Source of the DNA: Sesamum alatum
Taxonomy: Eukaryota; Streptophyta; Magnoliopsida; Lamiales; Pedaliaceae
Direction: 5' to 3'
NCBI GenBank assembly: GCA_034509735.1
Contig: JACGWO010000005.1
Span: 30,906,479 to 30,970,478 of the forward strand
Length of the DNA: 64,000 bases
Numbering within the stretch: the first letter of the stretch is position 1; every line of letters begins with the position of its first letter. A program made the translations under genes and the position numbers. The notes below the pieces were generated by a model, which was not told where the DNA came from, searched no databases, and was given only the letters and a program-made list of their open reading frames with translations. This document shows, piece by piece, positions 12,188 to 22,092 of this stretch.

Positions 12188-12402
12188 GGGGAAATTGCAA
12201 TTTTTCATCCTATATGTATAGGGGGTTGGCAATTTTAGTCCTATACGATTATGTTTTCACATTTTAGTCCTATATGTTCGCAATTTTCACAATTCTGGTC
12301 CTACTTCGATGAAAATTACCGGAAAAAGTCACATGACTTGCACATGACCACATTTTAAATAATTTTCCGGCCATTTTGCTGACTTGGCATTCCAGGTCAC
12401 AT
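12188..12402 (+). repeat. MULE-1 left terminal inverted repeat
   Basis: It starts GGGGAAATTGCAATTTTTCA and matches the reverse of 16603-16806 over about 205-215 bp, down to GACTTGGCATTCCAGGTCA. Within it the word TTTTAGTCCTATA recurs about every 30 bp, with a diverged third copy, so the repeat is modular. Confidence 0.93.
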
Positions 12403-12697
12403 TTTAAAAAAAAGCAATAAAATGTCATGGAAACAAAATAAACAACTTGGCATAGTATTGCCAAGTAAGCAAAAAAATGAAAAAGGAAAAACCAAATAGA
12501 ATAAACAAAAATCTGGTTTAAACATATTAACATAATTTTCCCCCAAATCAGAACCCTAGCCCCTTTCCTTTCTCCCTTTTCTCCCGCGACCAAACTATCT
12601 AAATCCTTCTTTCCTTCATTTTTTTTTTCCTTGTTTTTTTGCTACGATCTGCTAGATAAACTTGAAGCAAGTGTTGAGGAGCACAAGATATTGAAAG

Positions 12698-15310
12698 ATG
12701 GTCTTGGTTCGACACGAGTGGCATGTGGACTTGCCCCCACCTCGATACCGTAAGTAGAATTCCCTTAAAAATTTGTTCTTTGTTTAAAAAAGATGAGTAG
12801 GGCCTATGTTTTATAGTATGTTGTTTGTATTTTAAGGTTTTAATGGAGATATGTAGTGTAGTGGATTGAAAAATCCGTTCTTTATGTGGTGTGGTCCATG
12901 CTTTTTTTTTATACCCCATACCTTTATTTAAGATTCTTTATGTGTTGTCTTGTTGTGGCAATTTTTGTAACTTTTTGTGTTTATCGTGTTGTCTTTTTCC
13001 CACTTCTAAAATGTCTTGTTGCTCTGCTGTTTTTTGTGTTTTTTATTTTACTACAGATCCTACTTCAAATTCCATTACTGTTGGATTGTACTTTGGGGGT
13101 GAGTGTGTACATGTGCCTGAAGCTAAATACAGGGGTGGGAGGGTAAAAAAAATTGATTATGTAAATGCCACAGTATTGAACAAGTCCTATATAGAGAAAT
13201 ACAGTGGAATGTCAGGTATAGGAGAAGGGAGAAGGTTCTACATTATTATGAACAAAGGTTTCAAACTATTGCTAGATGACAATGACATAAAAGAACATGC
13301 TTTAAAACATGTTGGGGGTGAGTTGCAGGTGTTTGTAGAGGTTGAAGCAGAAGTGGGATTGAATGAGCAGTCTGTAGAGGGGGACAAGGGGAAAGGAATT
13401 ATGGAAAGTGAACATGAGAGTAATGATTTGGGGGTTTCAAATTCAATTGCAGATGATGAAGGGGACATGGTGAGGGATGATACACTGTCTGGGTCAGGGG
13501 ATGATACACTGTCTGGGGAGGGGGGTGAGTCAGGGGATGATACACTGTTTGGGGAAGGGGGTGAGTCAGGGGATAATACACTATTTGGTAAGTGTGAGGA
13601 GGATGTTGTGGATAGTGAGCAAGACTTGGATGAGAGAAGGTTGTCTGATGGGGAAGGGGATGGCCCTATATACCCTGTGTTTAACCCTGTGGAAATATAT
13701 GACCCAACATTTGAAGTTGGTATGATTTTCAGCACAAAGACTAAGTTTAGGAAGACAGTACAGTCACATGCTATAAAGAACAAAAGATCAATTGCATTTA
13801 CAAAGAATGACAAAATCTGGGTGTATGCTGTATGCAGAAATGATGATTGTGAATGGAAAATAACTGCAGTAAAAGTGAAAGATGAAGCTACATTCCAAAT
13901 AAACTACTACAATTCTGAGCACACATGCCCACAGTGTTCCATGTTAAAAATGTGAAAACAAACTGGTTGAGTGAGAAGTACATTCAGAAGTTTAAGTCTG
14001 ATCCAAACAGAACAGGTAAAGGTTTTAGAGTTGATGTGATGAATGAGTTGAGACTACATGTGTCAAAAGACCAAGCTTATAGAGCTAAAAAAACAAGCAC
14101 TGAAAAACTTAAGGGTAGTCCTGAATAACAATAAAGTAGGTTGTGGGATTATGCTGAAAAACTAAGAAAAACAAACCCTGGTTCCACAATTATTTTGGGG
14201 ACTGAAGATGAAAATGGTGAAGTCAGATTTAGTAGATTCTATGTTTGCTTCAATGAATTGAAACAAGGGTTTGTAGATGGATGTAGGCCCATAATTGGGG
14301 TTGATGGGGCACATTTGAAGGGGATTCATGGGAGTGTAATGTTGACAGCAGTGGGGGTCGATGCAAATAACAATACATACCCTGTAGCCTATGCAGTGTC
14401 AGAAATGAATGCAATGAGACATGGTAAGAAGGGAATGTGACTCAAGAGACAACAACCAACAGTGCGTTGCACTATTTGTAGGGAAGTAGGACACAACCAA
14501 AGACTGTGCCATTCAAGCAAGGATCTGCAGGGTTAGAAGAAGTTACAACCGGTGCTGAAATATTACAAGGAATGCAACAGGTAAATTTATGCATACATTT
14601 TGTTTAAGCCTTATGCTATATGGAATGAACTATTAATGTATGATTTGGGGGTTTCTAGAGGCTGGAAATATCAAGGAGCTCAAAGCAATCTGTGGATAAG
14701 GCAAGAAAGAGAAGAAAAAAGGTATGTATAAGTTCATTATAGTTTTTATGCAATGGAAAACTTGCTTACATTTTGGTGTTCAAAAACTGTTTAAACACAG
14801 GTTGCATCTCATCCATCTCAAGAGAAAAACAATGCAATGAAGTCAAAAGGAAAAATGCAGGTTTGTATTAATTCATTTATGCATTTTTGGTGTAACACTT
14901 TTTCTACTGAAGTGGTATTTAAATTTCTTTAGACAAGGAAGAAGTCAAGGGTGCAAGAAGGAAATGCAAAGTCAAGGAATGCCAACATGAGGGCTGAAAA
15001 TGTAAGTGTAAATATAGGGTTGACTTTCGGTTTGAGTTTGAGCTTGAGTTTTTGGTTTAAATGATGGCTGACTTGTTTTAATATCACCTGTTTCAATGTT
15101 AGGCTGAAGTTGTTGAAACTCCAAATATATTGCCTCCAACAGAGACAGTTCATGTAGAGGAGCCTGCTCCACCAACTACATTGCCAAGTGAGATATCATC
15201 CCAACATGCACAAGTCTTGACAATACCAAGACCTTCAATGTTTACTCAAATGCAAATGAGCCTTCCATCCCAACCAACACAATCCCAAACAATATTAGAG
15301 CACCACCACC
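12698..15310 (+). pseudogene. MULE-1 transposase (MuDR-type), internally deleted
   Basis: Exon 1 starts at ATG 12698 (MVLVRHEWHVDLPPPRY) and ends at 12749 before GTAAGT. Exon 2 starts at 13057 after CTACAG. The protein has a YFGGE N-terminal region, an acidic linker with repeated GDDTLSGEG-like units (about 13475-13590), and a MuDR DNA-binding domain with CRNDDCEWKI (13831-13860). One base is missing near 13932, two in-frame TAA codons lie at 14126-14140, and the DDE start IIGVDGAHLKG (first Asp) is at about 14293-14325. At 14440 the sequence jumps to the C-terminal knuckle CTICREVGHNQRLCH, so the second Asp, the Glu and the SWIM finger are gone. Small C-terminal exons follow to about 15310. 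Confidence 0.9.
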
Positions 15311-15917
15311 AATGACTGGGACTCTGCCCTCCTTTTCTACAAGAAGTACCAACATGATTGAAGGTTCAAAATCTATCATTTTGGAGGGTGGCAGGAAATA
15401 TGTGGACATCTCCAAATGGCATTCTCAGGCTAAGTATTGACAGATTTGTGAAGTGAATTATGAAATTTTTGTGAAGTTTTTGGCAGATTGGCAGATTTGG
15501 GAAGTTTTTGACAGCTTTGTGGGGTTTTAATGTCTTTTGTATACATTTCTGCACAATATGGGATTTTTTTTTTTTTTTTTGCAATGGGTGTTTGGCAGAT
15601 TTGTACCCCAACAATACAATTTGCTAGAAATTGAAAGTTCATAGTTTGATCAATTCTTTGCCATAATATTTTGCCAAAATTGTATTAATTCATTGCCATA
15701 ATATTTTCATCAATTCATTGCCATCAGTTCATATTCAGTCCGTCTTCATTCATTCTCCAACCAGAAAAAAAAAATGCAACTTCTGACATAATATAACAAC
15801 ATTAACTTCTAAAAAAATCCAACATTAACTACTAAAAAAAATCTAACATAAACTACAATAAATTATTCATTGATTCAATTTAAAATTCTTATAATTCTGA
15901 ACTTGCATAGATCATCT

Positions 15918-16381
15918 TCATCCCCTCGTGTTTTTTTCAGCATATATAATTGATACATATCCAAGTGAAAAAAACCCAAAAAAATTAATTACACCAATAA
16001 TGAGAAGTCTCTTGAGTCTTCTATTACAATTCTTCAATTTCTTCATTTCTTCTTCCATCCCATTGATACTTCTTATTAAACCCGGAATAATTGCCTTTGC
16101 TCTTCGACACATCGGAGGGTCCTCCCAGTCAAAGAAACGACAACCTCCTCTCTACAAATTGAGTAATTAAAAAAAAAATCTGCATTGTAACAGTTCTCTC
16201 TGCAAAGACACTGCAATTTCTGCAAAAATAGAAGAGAAGCATAAAAAAAAAACGACTTTTTACTTACATTGTAATCACGACATGAGTGAAATCTTCTTCC
16301 AGGATTTTCAGTTGTCCATGAAGTTCGAAGGATGACTCTTCTTCCACAGTAACAGTCGATCGAGGAAATAGAACTTGACAT
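15918..16381 (-). CDS. Small zf-GRF protein with coiled coil and C-terminal membrane segment, inside MULE-1
   Basis: Two exons give 115 codons. Exon 1 is 16268-16381 (38 codons) with donor GTAAGT, and exon 2 is 15918-16151 after TTTGTAG, ending in a stop. Both exons are open and the splice keeps the frame. The GRF-type zinc finger is clear: CYCGRRVILRTSWT (residues 10-23), NPGRRFHSC (26-34), and GGCRFFDWEDPPMC (40-53). A charged heptad-like segment (about 68-86) follows, then 23 hydrophobic residues (87-109) forming one probable membrane span, and a short charged tail. Similar small plant proteins are known as uncharacterised zf-GRF genes, and their role is unknown. It converges on the transposase as mudrB does on mudrA in maize, though the sequences are unrelated. 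Function in transposition is inference. No break is seen. Confidence 0.82.
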
Positions 16382-16602
16382 TTTATTCAGAGTTGGCCGA
16401 GCTCTCTTTCTAGGAAATTGGTAGAAGCAAGAAACTAATTCTAGGATTCTTCTTTTGCATATTGGGGCTAAATAAAAAAGGGGGAAGTGCTGATGAATTT
16501 TCCCTCCAAAATCATCCTACATGTCAAGTTTGGAGGAAAAATAGTTGACTTATACAACTAGGATTCTTTTTTTCCATGTAATTGAAGTGTAAAAAAATAT
16601 AA

Positions 16603-16806
16603 ATATGACCTGGAATGCCAAGTCAGCAAAATGGCTGGAAAATGGTTTAAAATGTGGTCATGTGCAAGTCATGTGACTTTTTCCGGCAATTTTTGCCGGA
16701 GTAGGACCAAAATCGCGAACATACAGGACTAAAATGCGAAAACGTAATCTACAGGACTAAAATTGCCAACTCCCTATACATATAGGACGAAAATTGCAAT
16801 TTTCCC
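16603..16806 (-). repeat. MULE-1 right terminal inverted repeat
   Basis: This is the reverse of 12188-12402, ending in GCAATTTTCCC at 16806 and followed by the TSD. Small substitutions separate the two arms. Confidence 0.93.
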
Positions 16807-16815
16807 TAAATATAA

Positions 16816-17450
16816 TACTCAATAGAAGGGCTATATGGATCAATGTATAAATTATAACTTGACCCAATTTTCGGATGATTTGAAGAGGTGGTATTCAAAT
16901 CATTGATTTAGGATTTATTATAACGGGCTATTGATTCAAATCAAATGTCCATACTTTTTCAAATAAACATAGGTTTGGGAGTGATTGGGCTATAAATTAA
17001 GCCTAATTATAAATAGTAAACATGCTACAAGTATATTACATTTGTCATACAATTAATTAAGATCTGAATTAAAATTTTCCATCAATGTGATGTTTACCAG
17101 AAAGATGCAAGGAGTAGGCTAACAGTAGGCTCGTTAATGTGTAATTATTAATTAATATTATCCTTATTCGTATTCGGTCGGTGCATGTTACACCAAATCA
17201 TCGTCCATGTTGAAAGTCGGGACCCGTATGCTAATTACCTTGTTCAAAAAGCTAAAAATATTGTTATTATTTAATTATGAAGTACAAAAAGACTAGTTAT
17301 AAAATGGGAAAACTGTTGTCTTCAAATCCATTCTATTACATAAATTCTTGTCCGCCGATAAAGACTCTAGAGATAAATAACTCCGAAAAATCGCAACTAA
17401 TTAGGAAAGGAAATGATAAAATTTAAAAGAAAAAGGAGAAAAAAATAAAT
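16816..17450. other. Spacer between MULE-1 and the PRE gene; holds the 3' side of that gene
   Basis: AT-rich with no coding signature. The minus-strand PRE gene ends at 17451, so its 3' untranslated region and polyadenylation signals should lie in roughly 17200-17450. No single signal stands out. Confidence 0.5.
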
Positions 17451-18421
17451 CTACTGCGTAAGTAAACTTCGGATGAGAGCTGCTTGAGTGGTGTCTGTGT
17501 TTGCCAACAGTTCAGACAGCCTCTCACTTAAGTCATCCACCTCTCTGTGCAAGCTTCTGATGTAGTTGCATGTCTCTTGCAACACTTTGGCTGCTGACCT
17601 CTGCAAATGTTAAAATGTAATGTATGAATTTCGCAGCTAATTATCGAATATATAGAGTTATATATAATTAAATTATGTGGAGTTCTGATAAAATAAGTAT
17701 AGTTGCAACGAATATTTTGTTAGTAATTTTATATGTATTTAAAGATATATATTTACTTTTAATTGATTGCGCACATGCATTGAGTGTGCTTTGACTATTA
17801 TATTATTATTTAAAAAATTATAGAAAAGACAAATACACACATGAGGGGGGGGGGGGGGGGTTGAGGTTTGAAGTGTTCTTTAATGTGAGTGTTTAGATGA
17901 TAAAGATTGAAAGGAATCTTAAGTTTTATATTAGGATCACACAATTCCAAGGTCATCTTCAAAACCCTGAAAACTTTAAAGCGTTGGGTGTTGTGATCAT
18001 ACTAAAAATTAAATTAAATATCAGGAGTATGCATGTACAAAAAATAAAAAATAAATATGCTCACACTTATATTCATTTCATAGAATCTTTCTAGGCTATA
18101 ATTTCAAGAAATCTACAGTGTATATTTAGTGAAATATTCAGTCGATGTTGAGATAATTACGCATTCAGAGAGACAGATGGCGCAGAATTTTATGATAATT
18201 TTTTTTTTCTTGTTAAAATTTGATTTATAAGGTCCTAATAGAATATAAAACGAGCTAGTTAGTGAATAAATTAATCTAAATCAAAATGTATGTACCTTGT
18301 CCGAGCGCCTATTGTGCATCTCAGGAAGAAGCTGCTGCAACTTGGAGACGAGTTCGTTGATTTGATCATCGGTGATCCTTGCAGATCCCGACTGTCTTGA
18401 TCGTGATCTTCGGCTAGACAT
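17451..18421 (-). CDS. PRE/ILI atypical (non-DNA-binding) bHLH regulator, two exons
   Basis: Exon 1 is 18296-18421 (42 codons, ATG at 18419-18421) and exon 2 is 17451-17600 (50 codons with TAG). The 695-bp intron is bounded by AAG/GTACAT and TTTGCAG. The 91-residue product starts [20 protein letters not shown] and continues through [14 protein letters not shown] (helix 1), a loop ending RRSDK, and [19 protein letters not shown] (helix 2). It ends IRSLLTQ. This matches the Paclobutrazol-Resistance/ILI family (about 90-95 residues), which lacks the basic DNA-binding region. Known members sequester inhibitory HLH proteins such as IBH1/HFR1-type factors in the nucleus and promote cell elongation downstream of brassinosteroid, gibberellin and light signals. 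The gene is intact. Which PRE paralogue it is cannot be decided by eye. Confidence 0.94.
17845..17860. repeat. Run of 16 G in the PRE intron
   Basis: An uninterrupted G homopolymer on the plus strand reads as C16 in the gene's sense strand, within the intron. It is likely to vary in length. Confidence 0.9.
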
Positions 18422-18730
18422 TGTATATTTATGTAATGGATATTATGTGAAAAAATTAAGATACAAAATCTAGGTAGAAGATGAGGCTCTATATATACTA
18501 TATATGTTGCAAGAAGTGCTAATGTAACTAATTACTGAAAATGTAGAGAAAGGGATATATATAAATAGGAAGAGTTATAGATTTTAATGTGAAAGATGTG
18601 TTTGAAAAGGAGAAGGAGGGAGTGAAAAATAAGAGACAGTACTAGGTTTTTAGTGCTGTAAGAAACAGTGGTGTTTTGGAGTTTGGAGTGAAGAAGACTA
18701 CTGCATGAGAGTGTGAAATAGGAATGCTTG

Positions 18731-18775
18731 GCTTTAAATAGGGTTTTGTTTTGGGGTGGGGTGGGGGGGGGGGGG
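18731..18775 (-). promoter_or_regulatory. Probable PRE core promoter: TATA-like box with adjacent G-rich tract
   Basis: On the minus strand CTATTTAAAGC (18731-18742) is a good TATA-like box about 310 bp upstream of the ATG. It would be followed by a pyrimidine-rich leader typical of this family. A second candidate, TATATATAG, lies at about 18490-18505. Directly upstream of the first is a G-rich run (18753-18775, three or more G tracts on the plus strand) that could form a quadruplex. The start site is not proven. Confidence 0.5.
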
Positions 18776-18891
18776 TGTCAATGGGATTTTCTATCATATT
18801 CTAGTATTAGGATATATACCAATATGTGATCGACACGAGTCTTTTACAAAGGATGAAATGTGGGATATTTAGATTTAAATTCGTAAAAAAA

Positions 18892-19257
18892 GGAGAAATT
18901 GTATTTTACGTCTGATAACTTACACTGTTTGCGATTTTGATCCCATTAATTCTCGACGTAGCAATTTTAGTCTCATAAGTCCACAAATATTGCAATTTTA
19001 GTCCCATTTGACAGATTCCGTTAAAATCTTAACGGATGGAGCACGTGCAAGGCTAAAATTGCACGTGCGCATGGGTAATTGCATCTGCGCATGGGTTAAG
19101 TTAACATAGTATATCCGTTAAGATTTTAACGGAATCTGTCAATAGGACTAAAATTACAACGTTTGTGGACTTGTGGGACTAAAATTGCTACGTCGAGAAT
19201 TAATGGGACCAAAATCACAAACGATGTAAGTTATGGGATGTAAAATGCAATTTTCCC
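18892..19257. mobile_element. MULE-type foldback MITE upstream of the PRE gene
   Basis: The two halves are inverted copies over nearly the full length (about 165 bp arms). Arms share GGGACTAAAATTGC, CTACGTCGAGAATTAATGGG and CCGTTAAGATTTTAACGG. Both ends abut AAAAAAAGG (18885-18893 and 19258-19266), which may be the 9-bp TSD although it overlaps the left end. Terminal bases resemble MULE-1. It contains two CACGTG motifs at 19042-19047 and 19062-19067. Confidence 0.75.
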
Positions 19258-19266
19258 AAAAAAAGG

Positions 19267-20550
19267 CTAAATGTGTAAATAGAGTAAGTTACAAGTCTAA
19301 AAGTACTAACTATGTAATTGGAGTAAGTTACAGGCCTGAAAGTACTAACAATCTATAATTACAGGACAAAAAATGTAATGTTGCCATTAAATTATAATTC
19401 AAAATAAGAATGCACATCATACACATATTGTGTCACTCATATTGAGTTTTTTATTTCAAATTATATTGGATCTTCTATTTTACGAAACATATACACACTA
19501 TGTGTATAAATATTGCATAGTTTACATTATTTAAGGAAAAAAAATTATACACTGAACGTGTATATATATGTTTGTGTTAAATAAAATAGAAAATACAACA
19601 TAATTTGCAATAAAAAATTCAATCCGCCCTTCACCAACTCGGGGCTTTAAGGGATCAAAGTTCAACTTCTATGGATTATATGACTGTTAATTGCTTTTTC
19701 ACAAATTGGGTGTGTATTTCTTTATTAATTATTGGACTTAATCAAGGGAATATGATGGTATTATTAAAAAATATATTAAACATACACATAAGTCATAACT
19801 AAAATATATAATTGCAATACTCATGTGCCTCCTACTCTATAGTACATAAACATAAATATTGCAAAATCTTCTTTTCGTTTTTTTTATTTTTTATTTTTGT
19901 GCTAATAAGATTTAGGCAATGAGAAATGACCTTAAATATGCAAAAAATGCCACGTACTTCACATCAAATACTAAACCATTATTTTCATTGAATAAGAAAA
20001 GAGAAAGAAACCAACAAAATCGAGCATATACTTATTCAAATAAAACTATATATTGAGTTCTTGAATTTTAATTGAGAAAAACATATTTTTGTCACTTGAA
20101 ATAATAGTATTTGAAGCACTATATATCCTTTGACCATATTTCCATTAAAATTCAAGATCCGAACATAACATACAAATTTAGTGAATTTTCTAGTCAAAAC
20201 AGTCATGCAATAACATGTTATTTTCCTCAAAGGGAAATCCACAGGCAGCGTTGGACCGATCGATATCATCAATCTTAATTTGTTACAGAACAGCAAAGGA
20301 GATTATTTTTGTAACATGGTAATGTCTGAAATTGCAGTAGTATTAATTTTATATATATTACTGCAGTGAGGTCACTAGTAATTAATGGTGGAACTGAATC
20401 CATAGCTTATCTCTTGATGACTGCAGGTCACTACTCAAAGATCACTCAGTTTGCTACGGATCTTAAATAACTTGAATCTACTTATGAGCTATGTACACAA
20501 CAAAAGGAAGAAAAAGAATAAAATAGTTAATTTGTATTTGTCACGATTTT
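19267..20550. other. AT-rich spacer, no gene seen
   Basis: No protein domain is recognisable in the short frames, including the one at 20036-20296 on the minus strand. A TCGATCGATATC-like stretch near 20255 is unremarkable. Confidence 0.5.
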
Positions 20551-20561
20551 TTTTTTTTTAC

Positions 20562-20988
20562 GGGGAAATAACATTTTTCATCCCTTAACTTAAGGCATTT
20601 ACACTTTTGGTCCCATTGGATACGGGATTCTCACTTTTAGTCCTGTAACTTTCAAAAAGTAACATTTTCGGTCCCATGACACTTTTCATTAAATATTTAA
20701 CGGAAAGTGACACACGGCCGTTAAGTGCATGGGACTAAAAGTGTTATTTTTTTAAAGTTATGGGACCAAAAGTGAGAATCTCATAACATATGGGACCAAA
20801 AGTATAAAGGCCCTAATCGCCACGTGCTAAGCATGTGGTGTTTTCCGTTAAAAAAGTTAACAGAAAGATGGCATGGGACCAAAAGTGCTACTTTTTACAA
20901 GTTACGGGACTTAAAGTGAGAATCCCATAATTAATGGGATCAAAAGTGGGATTGCCCTAAGTTACATGACAGAAAGTGTTATTTCCCC
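20562..20988. mobile_element. MULE-type MITE, perfect 9-bp TSD
   Basis: The element starts GGGGAAATAACATTTTTCAT and ends GTGTTATTTCCCC, flanked by TTTTTTTAC at 20553-20561 and 20989-20997. It is built of repeated GGGACCAAAAGTG/CACTTTTGGTCCC phrases in both orientations. An internal GCCACGTGCTAAGCATGTGG is shared with the remnant at 33540. Non-coding. Confidence 0.88.
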
Positions 20989-21777
20989 TTTTTTTACGTT
21001 AGTAATTAATTGTAGGGAAAAATCATATTTCTTCTAACGGCAGGAAAAAATTGTATTGACCATTGGTGTCCGTCGCAGATGTGTGCAACATGGGTGTTCC
21101 GTCGCAATACTTTTTATTAGTTTTTTCTCTTCAATAAACACAGTTATGACTGAATTAAAATACTGTCTGGTAATATCTATGGTTTGCGACGGACTAGAAG
21201 TGATTTACTAATGGTTATTGTTTGAAGTAAAATTCCCATCACGAAATCCGTAGCAATTCGCGAACATAATTTTCCGTCGCGATTATAGTTCCTCATGGAA
21301 ATTGAATTGTTTCGGCATCATCTATACTTCTATATTAATATAAAAACGATTTTCACTGACAAATAGCATTTTGTGACACCATTACACCAAATTTTTAGTT
21401 GTGTTTATAATAGCCTTAAGTTGGTTCACTTTTCTTTCTTTCTTTATTTCTTTTTAAATTGTGATGCCTTGTTTGTATATTTACTTTTTTTTATAATATA
21501 ATTTAAAATATAAAAAATTAGTATTATATGAATATAGAAACGCCATACCACGACGTTAGTATATCAAATGAATTAAGCGAATAAAATTAAACAAGCCAAG
21601 CTCGAAGAAACAAGGAAAAATAAAAAATAAAAATCACTGTTGTTGATGCATAGTAATTAGTACTGTAACACAAATATTATCATAGAAGATCTGCTAAATA
21701 TTACCGGACAAACAATGAAAAATAAAAAATAAAAAATAGATATATGAATGTGTATTTATGTGTGTGTATGCAACTGT

Positions 21778-22089
21778 CACTAAAAGAAATTTGACATTAA
21801 TCATGGTTAATTGTCATTATTAATACTAAATAGCCATAGTAAATAGTCATTGACCACGGCCACACAACGATCATCGGTCGTGGTTTTTGTGAGGGTGGCT
21901 AGAACATTCGCCGTGGCTAAAAACCATGGCGAATGTTTTTACCACGACTCTGTGGCAAATAAGTTTTCTGTGGTGGAAAAACTAGTTTTTGTATCGATTT
22001 TTATTTAACCGTAGTTAAGAATAGTTATTCACCAAATTTTTAGCCATAATCATTAAAATTATAGGCAATAGTCATTTTTTTTTCTAGTG
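21778..22089. mobile_element. CACTA-type MITE, TSD TGT
   Basis: The ends are CACTAAAAGAAATTTG and TTTTTTTCTAGTG, with TGT flanks at 21775-21777 and 22090-22092. The arms carry GCCATAGTAAATAGTCATTG and related inverted phrases, also seen at 35600-35921. Confidence 0.78.
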
Positions 22090-22092
22090 TGT

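Larger units (their letters stand above)
12179..16815. mobile_element. MULE-1: complete Mutator-like element with 9-bp TSD
   Basis: The element proper is 12188-16806 (4,619 bp). The perfect direct repeat TAAATATAA at 12179-12187 and 16807-16815 is the 9-bp duplication expected of Mutator-like transposons. It encodes a MuDR-type transposase on the plus strand (12698 onward, broken) and a small zf-GRF protein on the minus strand (15918-16381), so the two genes converge. The transposase lacks most of its DDE domain, so this copy cannot move itself. The long, well-matched TIRs and intact TSD suggest fairly recent insertion. Confidence 0.93.

Noticed and set aside
12270..12593. Minus-strand open frame in the MULE-1 left TIR
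   Set aside because: It overlaps the terminal repeat and has no domain.
13238..13813. Ser/Pro-rich minus-strand open frame
   Set aside because: It is the shadow of the acidic repeat region of the transposase on the other strand.
20036..20296. 86-codon minus-strand frame
   Set aside because: No recognisable motif, AT-driven composition, and no upstream promoter-like context.
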